A stretch of DNA of 64,000 nt from an uncultured Devosia sp. (GCF_913055165.1 NZ_CAJXJS010000004.1:1-64000), one strand, 5' to 3'. Positions 1 through 8,790 are shown, counted from the first letter of the stretch. A program made the numbers and translations. The notes: generated by a model not told the origin, from the letters alone.

Positions 1-234
1 CAGGGCAAATCATGCCAGTGGCATGATTTGAGGTGAGAAGGCCATGAGAGCCATGCTCGAATGGCAGGAACCGTCCCGCAGGGCAAATCATGCCAGTGGC
101 ATGATTTGAGGTGAGAAGGCCATGAGAGCCATGCTCGAATGGCAGGAACCGTCCCGCAGGGCAAATCATGCCAGTGGCATGATTTGAGGTGAGAAGGCCA
201 TGAGAGCCATGCTCGAATGGCAGGAACCGTCCCC
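1..234. repeat. Three tandem copies of a 78-bp hairpin repeat
   Basis: Three near-perfect direct copies begin at 1, 79 and 157. Each unit holds two inverted repeats. The first, at 6-30 of unit 1, has 11-bp arms (CAAATCATGCC / GGCATGATTTG) around a 3-base loop. The second, at 41-65, pairs GCCAT with ATGGC and GAGC with GCTC around CAT. The array lies just past the 3' end of priA and runs off the window edge, so the true copy number is unknown. Related single copies occur near 12.65 kb, which points to a dispersed REP-like family and not a CRISPR: there are no unique spacers. Confidence 0.9.
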
Positions 235-248
235 GAGGCAGACATCGG

Positions 249-2447
249 CTACATGAAGCTCATCGGATCGATATCGACCTGCACCTTCAGGTCCCCCTTG
301 GGTTTTTCGGCAGTGCCCAGCCAGAAGCGCATATAGCCCGAAAGATCGAAATCCTTGCCCGACTGCGCCAGCAGCCGAACCCGGTGCCGCCCTCTGATCA
401 TGGCGATCGGCGCATCGGCCGGTCCGAACAGGCGCACGCCATCGGCCATGGGTGCCGCGGACAGTAGCGACTTGGCATAGCTCATGGCGGTCGGCTGTTC
501 ATTGGCCGAGATGATCAGGGCTGCCAGCCGTCCGAATGGCGGCATGCCGCCGGCCTCCCGGGCCAGGAGCTCCTGCGCATAGAAAGCCTCCCGATCCCCG
601 CTGACCATCGCCTTCATCACCGGATGGTCTGGATGATAGGTCTGGAGAAAGGCCTTGCCGTGTTTTGAAGCGCGCCCGGCCCGCCCGGCCACCTGGGTCA
701 GAATCTGAAAGGTCTTTTCGGCGGCACGCGGATCGCCATGGGCCAGGCCGAGATCGGCATCGAGCACGCCGACCACCGAGAGCTTTTCGAAATGATGTCC
801 CTTGCTCACCAGCTGCGTGCCGATGATGAGATCATATTCACCCCGCTCGATCTCGGCAAATCGTTCGCGCAACTGTGCATGACTGCCCATGTCGGTCGAC
901 AGCAGGACCCGCCTGGCATCAGGGAAGCGGGCCGCAGCCTCTTCAGCCACCCGCTCGACGCCGGGACCGACGGCGACCAGGCTCTCAGCGTCGCCGCATT
1001 CGCTGCAGACTTTCGGCGTCCGCATCTCATGCCCGCAATGGTGACACATGAGCACGCCGCGAAAGCGGTGCTCCACCATCCAGCTCGAACAGTCCGGACA
1101 CTGATATTGATGCCCGCAGGATCGGCATAGCGTCAGCGGCGCATAACCGCGCCGGTTGAGGAACAACAAGGCCTGTTCGCCGCGGTCCAGCGCCGCAAAG
1201 ACTTCCCGGGCCAAGGCAGGGGCGATCCACTCGCCCTTCTCCGGCCCATCGGTGCGCATGTCGATGGCTGCAACATCGGGCATGGCCGCTGCGGCAAACC
1301 GGCTTTCCAGCATCACATGAGCATAGCGACCGGCATTGGCGTTGTTGCGCGATTCCACCGACGGCGTCGCCGAAGACAGCACCACACGTGCATTTGCCAG
1401 ATTGGCACGGACAATGGCCATGTCGCGGGCATGGTAGGTGAAGCCTTCCGACTGCTTGTAGGCCCCATCATGTTCCTCATCCAGGACCAGCAGACCCAGC
1501 TCCCGGAATGGCAGGAACAGGGCCGAGCGCGCGCCCACCACGGCGCGGACCGTCCCCTCCAGTACACCCCGCCACACCTTGGACCGTTGTACCGGGGTCA
1601 TGTCCGAGTGCCACTCCGCCGGTTTCGTGCCGAAGCGTCGCGTGAACCGGTCGATAAAGGTATTGGTCAAGGCGATTTCAGGTAGCAGAATCAGGGCCTG
1701 CCGGCCCGCGCGCAGGGTGTCGGCAACCGCCTCGAAGAAGACCTCGGTCTTGCCGCCGCCCGTCACCCCGTCGAGCAGCGCCACGCCAAAAGCGTTCACG
1801 TCCAACGCCCGTATTTCTTTCAGCGCCGCCTGTTGCTGGGGGCTAAGGCTCGCCGGGTTGTCGTCCGGGTCCGGCGGCATCACCACGGGTGGGGGCGTCA
1901 TTTCGAGTTTTTCGACCGCCCCGGCGCGCTCCAGCCCGTCGATCACCGAAGCCGAGACACCGCTAGCCCCCACAAGTGCCGGTTTCGGCCAGGCCATATC
2001 GTCCATCAGGCAATCGAGTACGCGCAGCCGCGCCGGCGTCAGCTTTTCCGGCTCGTGCCCAGTGCGGCGGTAGGCCAACACCGGCTTGGGGGAGTCAAGC
2101 GCTTCGGGCGAACGCAGCACCCCGCGCAAGACCTGTCCCGGTGCCGTCAGGGTATATCGGGCGACCCACTCCACCAGCTTGAGCAATTCTTCTGAAAGCG
2201 GCGGCACGTCGTAAAAATGGGCAATGTCGCGCAGACGGTTATGGGCAATCATATCCTTGGGCGGGCCCCAGACGACCCCCAGGATCAGCCGCGGCCCCAG
2301 CGGCACCGCCACGATGGAGCCCCGCTCAACCTGCATTCCCTCGGGCACGCGATAGCTATAGGGGCCGTCGACGGCCACCCCGACCATTACCGCTACGATG
2401 CCTCCGGCTTCGACCATGTTTGTGCGCGTTCCGTTCTCTTGCGCCAT
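249..2447 (-). CDS. priA: Primosomal protein N' (replication restart helicase PriA)
   Basis: PriA is the superfamily 2 DNA helicase that recognises abandoned replication forks and reloads the replisome. The 732-residue length is normal for the family. Visible motifs are an N-terminal DNA-binding region, Walker A GVTGGGKTE near residue 228, the DEEH Walker B box near 324, eight zinc-binding cysteines in CxxC pairs around 441-484, and helicase motifs GTQLVSKGHHF and QVAGRAGR. I chose the ATG at 2447; a TTG at 2459 would add four residues. The gene runs away from the neighbouring xerC, an arrangement seen in related bacteria. A hairpin repeat array sits just past its stop. Confidence 0.97.
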   Translation of the reverse strand: MAQENGTRTNMVEAGGIVAVMVGVAVDGPYSYRVPEGMQVERGSIVAVPLGPRLILGVVWGPPKDMIAHNRLRDIAHFYDVPPLSEELLKLVEWVARYTLTAPGQVLRGVLRSPEALDSPKPVLAYRRTGHEPEKLTPARLRVLDCLMDDMAWPKPALVGASGVSASVIDGLERAGAVEKLEMTPPPVVMPPDPDDNPASLSPQQQAALKEIRALDVNAFGVALLDGVTGGGKTEVFFEAVADTLRAGRQALILLPEIALTNTFIDRFTRRFGTKPAEWHSDMTPVQRSKVWRGVLEGTVRAVVGARSALFLPFRELGLLVLDEEHDGAYKQSEGFTYHARDMAIVRANLANARVVLSSATPSVESRNNANAGRYAHVMLESRFAAAAMPDVAAIDMRTDGPEKGEWIAPALAREVFAALDRGEQALLFLNRRGYAPLTLCRSCGHQYQCPDCSSWMVEHRFRGVLMCHHCGHEMRTPKVCSECGDAESLVAVGPGVERVAEEAAARFPDARRVLLSTDMGSHAQLRERFAEIERGEYDLIIGTQLVSKGHHFEKLSVVGVLDADLGLAHGDPRAAEKTFQILTQVAGRAGRASKHGKAFLQTYHPDHPVMKAMVSGDREAFYAQELLAREAGGMPPFGRLAALIISANEQPTAMSYAKSLLSAAPMADGVRLFGPADAPIAMIRGRHRVRLLAQSGKDFDLSGYMRFWLGTAEKPKGDLKVQVDIDPMSFM

Positions 2448-2492
2448 AGATAGGGGCAAGAGGCGATTCGGCCAAAGCCAATCCTGGGGCGG

Positions 2493-3494
2493 TCAGAAAC
2501 GGGCGCGCAATCCGGCGGTCAGGTCCAACTGGGTGAAGGACGCCGCAGCGGCGTTTGGAAAGTACTGGGTCGTGCCCAAAACGGTGTCATAGGCCGCTGT
2601 GTCCCCGCGCCGCTCGAACATGTGCTTGAAGCGTCCGGCCAGCGTCAATTCCACATTGCGGCCCAGCGCATAGCCCGCATCCAAGCCCAGTTCGACCGCG
2701 GGCTGCACGTAGATATTGTCGGTAAAGCGCAAGTTGCGCATCCAGTGGTCATCGGTGGCGATGGCTCCCACCACCAGCCCTGCCCGCATCAGGCCGCCGA
2801 TCCGCAGCTTGCCATAATATTGTTCGCCATCCACTCCCAGGAACAGCTCCGGCATCTGCTGGCGATAGGAAATGGCAGGCTGGCCCGCCGCGAAATCGCC
2901 CGACAGGTCCCGAAAGCCTCCACCGGAGCTATAGACATAGGACCCGCCAAAGGCGTCCCACTTCACATCGGTATATTGAAATCCCCCATGGAGCCGCACC
3001 ACCGCGTCCTCGGCACGAGCCAGATCATAACCAATGGTCGCCGAACCGGTCCAGAAATGAGCCAGATGCGTGTCCGGATGCTCCGATCTGTGAGACCAGT
3101 TGTCGAACGTGTCATCGCCTCGCAGCCAGTCATAGTCCACCATGTGCGATATGCCGCTCATGGCCACGCCGCCCTCTGCGGAAACGCTGACGCCATGGCC
3201 CAGATCTGCCGAGACGCTGCCGCGCAGCATCGGGGCCAGGCTTTGCCATATCAGCTTGCTGACCCGGTAGTCGCCAGAATAGACGAACTCATTGCCCTCG
3301 AGATAGGTCGCGCCCAGGCTGGCCCGCAGCCGCAGGCTACCATCCACAGAGGTCGTTTCCACTGCCTCTGCCACATAGGTCGGCGCCATATGGCCACCGG
3401 GCGACCACGGACCGAAATGGCCCAGTTCTGCCGTTGCAGCAGGGCTGGCGGCCAGCAAGGCAAGCATCGGTCCGGCATAGGATGGCAGGCGCAT
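2493..3494 (-). CDS. Omptin-family outer-membrane protease
   Basis: This is a 333-residue beta-barrel protein with a signal peptide of about 22 residues ending in AATA. It carries the hallmarks of the omptin aspartate/histidine-type proteases such as OmpT and Pla. MVDYDW near residue 118 supplies the first acidic pair (Asp120, Asp122). The block SEHPDTHLAHF matches the omptin RHPDT region, and GGSYVYSSGGGFRD matches the omptin GGSYIYSS segment. TDDHW supplies the second catalytic pair (Asp248, His250). It ends in an aromatic residue, as barrels do. The start at 3494 is preceded by GAGGGAG; a longer frame reaching 3626 lacks a signal peptide. The natural substrate cannot be read from sequence. 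All catalytic positions look intact. Confidence 0.85.
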   Translation of the reverse strand: MRLPSYAGPMLALLAASPAATAELGHFGPWSPGGHMAPTYVAEAVETTSVDGSLRLRASLGATYLEGNEFVYSGDYRVSKLIWQSLAPMLRGSVSADLGHGVSVSAEGGVAMSGISHMVDYDWLRGDDTFDNWSHRSEHPDTHLAHFWTGSATIGYDLARAEDAVVRLHGGFQYTDVKWDAFGGSYVYSSGGGFRDLSGDFAAGQPAISYRQQMPELFLGVDGEQYYGKLRIGGLMRAGLVVGAIATDDHWMRNLRFTDNIYVQPAVELGLDAGYALGRNVELTLAGRFKHMFERRGDTAAYDTVLGTTQYFPNAAAASFTQLDLTAGLRARF

Positions 3495-3664
3495 GATCCA
3501 CTCCCTCGGGGCGAACCTATGTTGCACATGCGGGGTTAAGCGCCGGTTTACCAATTGGCTTGGCATTTTGTTCACTAGGCGCGCAAAGTTGCCTCTGCCC
3601 TCAGCGCCGCTCCGGCGCTGATGCATTGAAAGATTGCTAACTCGCCGGGCTGTAGATTGCTGGC

Positions 3665-4594
3665 ATGACCGACAGCGCCTTTGCCACTGACGAATTCATT
3701 CGGGCCCGCATCGATGCCTGGCTGCGCGACCTAGGGTCTGTGCGGCGCCTGGCGCCCAGAACACTGGAAGCCTATGGCCGCGACATCGGTCAGTTCATGG
3801 CTTTCCTCTCGGGACACATGGGCGGCCCGGTGACACTGAGCGCGCTCAAGGACATGCGCGGCGCCGACATTCGTGCCTTCATGGCGCAACGGCGCAGCGA
3901 AAGCCTTGGCTCCCGCTCGCTGGCCCGCGTACTCTCTGCACTCAAGAGCTTCTTCTGCTTTCTGGAACGCGAGGGGACGCTGGCGACCGAGGCGCTCAAT
4001 GTCATTCGTACGCCGAAAATGCCCCGTGCCCTGCCAAAGGCCCTCACAGTCGTCGAAGCCAAGCAGACCATCTCGATGACCGACGAAATCGAAGACCGGC
4101 CCTGGGTCGCCGCACGCGACATGGCTGTGATTTCGCTGTGCTATGGCGCCGGCCTGCGTATTTCGGAGGCCTTGGCGCTGACCAAGGCCGACCTCGACGC
4201 CGATGTAATGCGGGTCACCGGCAAGGGCGGCAAGGTCCGGATGGTGCCGCTGATTGCGCCCGTCCGGAACGCGATCGCCAGCTATCTGGAACTGGCGCCC
4301 TTCAAGCTCTGGCCCGAGGAACCGCTGTTTCGCGGCGTGCGCGGCGGGGTGCTGTCTCCGCGCCTGATACAATTGCGCATGGCGCAGCTGCGCGGCGCTC
4401 TCGGCCTGCCGCCCTCGGCCACACCTCACGCCTTGCGGCATTCCTTTGCCACCCACCTGCTCGGCAAGGGAGGCGATCTGCGCGCCATTCAGGAATTGCT
4501 CGGTCACGCGAGCCTTTCTACCACCCAGATCTATACTGCTGTCGATACCGAACGCTTGCTTGAAAGCTATGCCAAGGCCCATCCGCGCGGCTAG
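3665..4594 (+). CDS. xerC: Tyrosine recombinase XerC
   Basis: Site-specific recombinase that, with XerD, resolves chromosome dimers at dif. It has 309 residues: a SAM-like N-terminal DNA-binding domain followed by the catalytic domain. The catalytic set is visible: Arg in GAGLRISEAL, HALRHSFATHLL (His-x-x-Arg), LGHASLSTTQ (His) and the nucleophile in IYTAVD. Length and order are typical of chromosomal XerC, so it is not taken as an island integrase. It is divergent from the omptin gene. Confidence 0.95.
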   Translation: MTDSAFATDEFIRARIDAWLRDLGSVRRLAPRTLEAYGRDIGQFMAFLSGHMGGPVTLSALKDMRGADIRAFMAQRRSESLGSRSLARVLSALKSFFCFLEREGTLATEALNVIRTPKMPRALPKALTVVEAKQTISMTDEIEDRPWVAARDMAVISLCYGAGLRISEALALTKADLDADVMRVTGKGGKVRMVPLIAPVRNAIASYLELAPFKLWPEEPLFRGVRGGVLSPRLIQLRMAQLRGALGLPPSATPHALRHSFATHLLGKGGDLRAIQELLGHASLSTTQIYTAVDTERLLESYAKAHPRG

Positions 4595-4676
4595 CAATCA
4601 GTGGACGTTAATGCCGGGATCGGGCTTTCCAAGTCCGGACGGATGGGCCTAGACAATGGTCGAAGGACCAATCTCC

Positions 4677-5621
4677 ATGACCGCCAAGCCATCCGCCGCC
4701 CTGCCCGCCATCGACACCGTTGGCTATGGCCTCGCCTTTTGCGGCGCGGCCCTGTTTTCCACCAAGGGCATCTTCATCAAACTGGCATTTGCCGAAGGGG
4801 TCTCAACCGAAGCCACACTGGCCCTTCGCATGCTGGTGGCCCTGCCGGTCTATCTGGTGATTCTGGTGTCCTTGCTGCGGCGTAACCCGCAATTGCGGCT
4901 ACTGCTGACCCCGCCTCGTCTGCTGGTCAGCATGGCGGTGGGGACTTTGGGCTATTACATCGCCAGCTATCTGGACTTCGCGGGACTGGCCTTCGTCACC
5001 GCCCAATACGAACGATTGGTGCTCTTCACCTATCCCTTCTTCGTGCTGCTGTTTGGGGTGTGGTTCTTCGGCGACAAGATGAACTGGCGCCTGATCCCGG
5101 CCATGCTCATGAGCTATGGCGGGCTCATGGTCATCTTCGCCTGGAACCTCAGCGTCCGGCCCGAGGGCCTGCTCCTGGGCACCACGCTGGTTCTGGGCTC
5201 TGCGGTGACCTTTGCTCTTTATCAACACCTGGCTCGGCGGCAGATGCTTGTCTTGGGCTCCGCCCTGTTCACCTGCATCGGCATGTCGACCGCTGCGGTG
5301 CTTGCTATCGGCCAGAGCCTTCTCGTTGACGGGCCGGCCCGCTATGTCGAATTCAGTCCCTATGTCTGGTTCCTTGGAACCATGCTGGGCGTCTTCGGTA
5401 CGGTACTCCCTTCCTTCCTGCTCAATGCCGGCATCACCCGCATCGGTGCTCGCGCTACATCTTCGACGGCCTCATTCGGGCCGATCGTGACCATCGCTCT
5501 GGCCGTGTTCATCCTGGGCGAGGCGTTCACCATCTACCATGCCATCGGCACGGCGATGGTCTTGTTAGGTTCATGGTACTTTGCGCGCCAGGAATCCCGC
5601 AATCGCGCGACGAGCGAATAG
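4677..5621 (+). CDS. DMT-superfamily (EamA) transporter
   Basis: An inner-membrane protein of about 314 residues with roughly ten hydrophobic segments and two EamA halves, typical of drug/metabolite transporters. The substrate cannot be inferred. I prefer the ATG at 4677 because AAGGA lies 9 bases upstream; an ATG at 4656 would add seven residues but lacks a clear ribosome site. It follows xerC in the same direction with an 82-base gap. A second, only distantly similar EamA protein lies at 14812-15693. Confidence 0.88.
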   Translation: MTAKPSAALPAIDTVGYGLAFCGAALFSTKGIFIKLAFAEGVSTEATLALRMLVALPVYLVILVSLLRRNPQLRLLLTPPRLLVSMAVGTLGYYIASYLDFAGLAFVTAQYERLVLFTYPFFVLLFGVWFFGDKMNWRLIPAMLMSYGGLMVIFAWNLSVRPEGLLLGTTLVLGSAVTFALYQHLARRQMLVLGSALFTCIGMSTAAVLAIGQSLLVDGPARYVEFSPYVWFLGTMLGVFGTVLPSFLLNAGITRIGARATSSTASFGPIVTIALAVFILGEAFTIYHAIGTAMVLLGSWYFARQESRNRATSE

Positions 5622-5697
5622 CTTTCCCACTTCTGGCTGCCACAAAGCCGCGATAAGGTAAGCTAACGGGTGGCAGAATCTTGAGGGAGAACACGCA

Positions 5698-6975
5698 ATG
5701 CGCGCAATCGGCAAGCGCCTGGGAGCAACCGGTCTAGCCCTGATCCTGTTCGCAGGATTGACGGCACCGGCCCTGAGTCAATCGGCAGCAGACATCGATT
5801 TCGGGGATGACGCATCCGAATGGGCCAATGACGGGGAGTGCGACGATCCGCGCTTCTCAGGGGAAGGCATGGCCGCAGAACTCCTTGATGCCGATGTCGG
5901 CCACGACGCCACCGATTGCCAGGCCCTGTTCGAGGCCGGCACCATTGCGCTGGCGGAAGCCGATACCGGAGACAGCGCCGACGCCTCTGCGATCGATTTT
6001 GGTGACGACACCTCCAACTGGGCTAATGATGGCGAGTGTGACGATCCACGCTTTGCCGGTTCGGCCATGGCGACAGAGCTGGAAGACATCGATATCGGCC
6101 GGGACGCCACAGATTGCCGCACCGCTTACGAGGCAGGCGCCATTACGCTGGTTGGTGACGGCGATCCAACCATGCAGGCCGATATCGACTTCGGCGACGA
6201 CAGCTCGGAATGGGCCAAGGATCTGGAATGCGACGATCCGCGCTTTGTCGGCGCGGGCATGGCCAGCGAGCTCGAAGACGTCAATATCATGCGCGACGCC
6301 AGCGACTGCCGCCAAGCCTTCGAAGACGGCACCATCACCCTGGCTGATGCGACTACCGCACCGGTGAGCACGGTCTCGGCCAGCATGCTCGAGCAAATCG
6401 CGGCGCGCATCGATTTCGGCGATGATACCAGCAGCTGGGCCAATGACGGGGAATGTGACGATCCCGACTTCACCGGTCCCGGCGTGGTCGGCGAAACGCT
6501 TGACACCGATCGCCTGCACGACGCCAGCGACTGCCGCGCCGCTTTCCTCGCGGGGACGGCGACGCTCAAGGGTTCTGGCGGGGTGGCGGTGAGCCAGTTT
6601 GACTATGGTTCGGACAGCTCGGAATGGGCCAATGACGGCCAATGCGATGACTGGCGCTTCACTGGTGCGGGCATGGCCAAGAAGCTCTCCAGCGCCGATG
6701 TGATGGCCGACGCCAGCGATTGCCGGGCGCTTGAAGCCAGCGGCGACATCGCCATCAAACCGGTGTTCACGCCCGACTATGTCCTTGGCGCGCCTTATGA
6801 TTCGTCCGGGGTCGCGTTCGGGGACAACAGCTCGTCCTATGCCGATGACGACATCTGCGACGATCCGCGCTTCGAAGGTCCCGGCTCTGCCTCCACCCTC
6901 CTGGACAGCGATCTCGAACACGATGCGGCGGACTGCCAGGCCCTGTTCGAGGCCGGTCAGATCACCCTGCGCTAA
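5698..6975 (+). CDS. Secreted protein made of six Cys/Asp-rich repeats
   Basis: A 425-residue protein with a clear signal peptide ending in ALSQ, preceded by a GAGGGAG ribosome site. The mature part is almost entirely six repeats starting near residues 34, 100, 164, 239, 302 and 373. Each opens with a version of DFGDDxSxWANDGECDDPRF and closes with a DAxDCxxxFExGxIxL block, so each carries one conserved cysteine pair, probably an intra-repeat disulfide. The aspartate density suggests metal binding, but no EF-hand loop is formed. Repeats 5 and 6 are the most diverged. Single copies of similar repeats occur in other alphaproteobacterial secreted proteins as far as I recall. The role is unknown; location is periplasmic or extracellular. 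Confidence 0.85.
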   Translation: MRAIGKRLGATGLALILFAGLTAPALSQSAADIDFGDDASEWANDGECDDPRFSGEGMAAELLDADVGHDATDCQALFEAGTIALAEADTGDSADASAIDFGDDTSNWANDGECDDPRFAGSAMATELEDIDIGRDATDCRTAYEAGAITLVGDGDPTMQADIDFGDDSSEWAKDLECDDPRFVGAGMASELEDVNIMRDASDCRQAFEDGTITLADATTAPVSTVSASMLEQIAARIDFGDDTSSWANDGECDDPDFTGPGVVGETLDTDRLHDASDCRAAFLAGTATLKGSGGVAVSQFDYGSDSSEWANDGQCDDWRFTGAGMAKKLSSADVMADASDCRALEASGDIAIKPVFTPDYVLGAPYDSSGVAFGDNSSSYADDDICDDPRFEGPGSASTLLDSDLEHDAADCQALFEAGQITLR

Positions 6976-7006
6976 CGCCTGGACCCCCTCCAGGCCCCCA
7001 ATAATG

Positions 7007-7036
7007 AACGGCGGGACCGGGGTCCCGCCGTTTGCT
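7007..7036 (+). terminator. Rho-independent terminator between convergent genes
   Basis: AACGGCGGGACC at 7007-7018 and GGTCCCGCCGTT at 7021-7032 form a 12-bp stem with a 2-base gap, followed by a T-rich run. It lies between the six-repeat protein gene and sdhB, which converge, and could serve both strands. Confidence 0.85.
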
Positions 7037-7061
7037 TTTGGTGCAGTCGAAAGGCCGAGCC

Positions 7062-7844
7062 TCAGGCCGCCTTGCGCTCGACCATCATCTTCTTGATCTG
7101 GGCGATGGCCTTGGCCGGGTTCAGACCCTTGGGGCAGACCTTGGCGCAGTTCATGATGGTGTGGCAGCGATAGAGCTTGAACGGGTCCTCGAGATTATCG
7201 AGACGCTCGGAGGTCGTTTCGTCGCGGCTGTCGATCAGCCAGCGATAGGCCTGCAGCAGGGCGGCGGGGCCGAGATATTTCTCGCCATTCCACCAATAGG
7301 ACGGGCAGGAGGTCGAGCAGCAGGCGCACAGGATGCACTCATAAAGCCCGTCGAGCTTGGCGCGGTTCTCGACCGACTGCGTCCATTCCTTTTCCGGCGT
7401 GGGCGAAGTGGTCTTGAGCCAGGGCTCGATGGCGCGGTGCTGGGCGTAGAAATTGGTGAGGTCGGGGACCAGATCCTTGACCACCGGCATATGCGGCAGC
7501 GGGTAGATCTTGATCGGGCCGGAGGAGTCATCCATGCCCTTGGTACAGGCCAGCGTGTTGAGCCCGTTGATATTCATCGAGCACGAGCCGCAAATGCCCT
7601 CGCGGCAGGAGCGGCGGAGCGTCAGGGTCGGATCGGTATTGTTCTTGATATAGAGCAGGGCGTCCAGGATCATCGGCCCGCAATTGTCCAGATCGACGAA
7701 ATAGGTATCGATCCGCGGATTGTCGGCCTTGTCCGGGTCATAGCGATAGATATGGAACTCGCGCAGGCGCGTCGCCCCCTCGGGCTTGGGCCAGGTCTTG
7801 CCCTTTTGCGGCTGGTCGGCCTTGCGCAACGTCAGTTCGGCCAT
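7062..7844 (-). CDS. sdhB: Succinate dehydrogenase iron-sulfur subunit
   Basis: SdhB passes electrons from the FAD of SdhA to ubiquinone in respiratory complex II of the TCA cycle. In 260 residues all three clusters are visible: [21 protein letters not shown] for 2Fe-2[13 protein letters not shown] for 4Fe-4S and [14 protein letters not shown] for 3Fe-4S. It is the last gene of the sdh operon, separated from sdhA by four small genes, which is unusual; the 62-base gap upstream may carry its own signals. Confidence 0.97.
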   Translation of the reverse strand: MAELTLRKADQPQKGKTWPKPEGATRLREFHIYRYDPDKADNPRIDTYFVDLDNCGPMILDALLYIKNNTDPTLTLRRSCREGICGSCSMNINGLNTLACTKGMDDSSGPIKIYPLPHMPVVKDLVPDLTNFYAQHRAIEPWLKTTSPTPEKEWTQSVENRAKLDGLYECILCACCSTSCPSYWWNGEKYLGPAALLQAYRWLIDSRDETTSERLDNLEDPFKLYRCHTIMNCAKVCPKGLNPAKAIAQIKKMMVERKAA

Positions 7845-7906
7845 TTTCTCAACTCGTCCTTCTCAACTTCGGGGTTGTGGCCCCAAGGCCATTCCAGCTT
7901 GCCGGC

Positions 7907-8197
7907 TCAATAGTTCGGCTTGCAGACCTGGTTCGATTTGGCGACATAGGTGTTGTAGGCATCGTAATCGGAAGCGGCGGGTGAGCCGCCCTTCATTGAG
8001 GCGATGACGACGCCCATGAAGCGCTCATCAATCAGGGTCATCGCCGCATCGGCCTTGCAGCCGCACAGCGTCGCGTTCTGCGCAATGCCCATGCATACGC
8101 GATAGAATTCATCCTTCTGGGCCGCGGTCGGGGCGGCAGCACTGGCCGACTGCGTCAGCAGCAGCAGCAACGGCAACAGGGCATGAATTGGCTTCAT
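7907..8197 (-). CDS. Small secreted protein with C...CxC...C pattern (sdh operon)
   Basis: A 96-residue protein with a signal peptide ending in ASA. The mature part has four cysteines: one near residue 35, a CGC motif, and one four residues from the end, so two disulfides or a metal site in the periplasm are possible. Its start overlaps the DUF3052 stop as ATGA, so translation is coupled. The same cysteine layout recurs in the product of 8791-9147, suggesting distant paralogy. I do not recognise a named family. Position between sdhA and sdhB suggests but does not prove a link to complex II. Confidence 0.75.
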   Translation of the reverse strand: MKPIHALLPLLLLLTQSASAAAPTAAQKDEFYRVCMGIAQNATLCGCKADAAMTLIDERFMGVVIASMKGGSPAASDYDAYNTYVAKSNQVCKPNY

Positions 8198-8622
8198 CTC
8201 AGCTCCTTGCGGATCACCAGTTTGAGGCCGGACCAGGTCTGGTCGACGGCGCAGACCTTGACGTCCACCAGGCCGATGGGCAGCAGGACCGCCCGGATCA
8301 CATCCTCGGTGATGTCGGTGGCAAGCTTGGCTGCCTTCTTGGGCCAGCTGACCCAGATCATGCCATCGCGGGCGATCAGCTTCATCAGCGGCAGCGCCAG
8401 CGCTTCGAGCACTGACCTTGTGGCGGTGAACAGATGCACGAAATCATAGCCGGGTGATGCAGTCCCGACCTGATCGGCCGTGATCCGGCTGGCTTCCACA
8501 AACTGGCGCGCCTGTGTCAGTTCGGCCAGGTCCTCGGGCAAGTCGATGAACAGTGCACGCCGCCCATCCTTGAGCCCGAGCTTTTTCGCCAGAGGAGTGC
8601 CTGAATAGCCCGCATCACTCAT
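8194..8622 (-). CDS. DUF3052 family protein
   Basis: A 142-residue cytosolic protein without signal peptide or membrane segment. It opens with YSGTPLAKKLGLKDGRRALF, characteristic of DUF3052, a family of unknown function. It overlaps both neighbours by ATGA junctions, the 41-residue gene upstream and the small secreted protein downstream, so it is part of the sdh operon and translationally coupled. Confidence 0.8.
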   Translation of the reverse strand: MSDAGYSGTPLAKKLGLKDGRRALFIDLPEDLAELTQARQFVEASRITADQVGTASPGYDFVHLFTATRSVLEALALPLMKLIARDGMIWVSWPKKAAKLATDITEDVIRAVLLPIGLVDVKVCAVDQTWSGLKLVIRKELR

Positions 8623-8744
8623 TTGCGCACCTTTTCGGCAGGGTCCCGCGCAGGGGGCGCCGGGACCGGCTTTGCGGCGGGCGCAACCGTCGCCGCATCG
8701 CTGCGGCGTCCATCATAGCTGCGTTCCTCGCACAGATGGCACAT
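8619..8744 (-). CDS. 41-residue CxxC protein in the sdh operon
   Basis: A short frame that begins MCHLCEERSYDG, with one CxxC pair, then an Ala/Pro-rich tail ending EKVRK. A strong ribosome site (AGGAGAGG) lies 5 bases before the ATG. The stop overlaps the DUF3052 start as ATGA. These signals make a real gene likely in spite of its size. The CxxC could bind zinc or be redox active; no function is known to me. The ATG follows closely on a second, remnant copy of the sdhA C-terminal coding end (8756-8790). Confidence 0.65.
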   Translation of the reverse strand: MCHLCEERSYDGRRSDAATVAPAAKPVPAPPARDPAEKVRK

Positions 8745-8755
8745 CTGCCTCTCCT

Positions 8756-8790
8756 AGTAGACGCGCGCCTTGGCGGCCGTCAGGGACCAG
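8756..8790 (-). repeat. Remnant second copy of the sdhA 3' coding end
   Basis: Read on the minus strand, the bases just after the stop of the 118-residue gene encode ...LTAAKARVY followed by a stop. The intact sdhA ends ...KIAPKARVY. The two DNA stretches match closely around CAAGGCGCG. It suggests that the 118-residue gene was inserted at, or recombined into, the sdhA terminus, leaving the old end behind. Confidence 0.6.

Noticed and set aside
1-234. Possible CRISPR array
   Set aside because: The whole 78-bp unit is repeated with no unique spacers, and no cas genes are present.
2622-3539. 305-codon plus-strand frame over the omptin gene
   Set aside because: Antisense shadow; the minus frame has signal peptide and catalytic motifs.
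3665-4594. XerC-like gene as an island integrase
   Set aside because: Length, motifs and position beside priA fit the housekeeping XerC.
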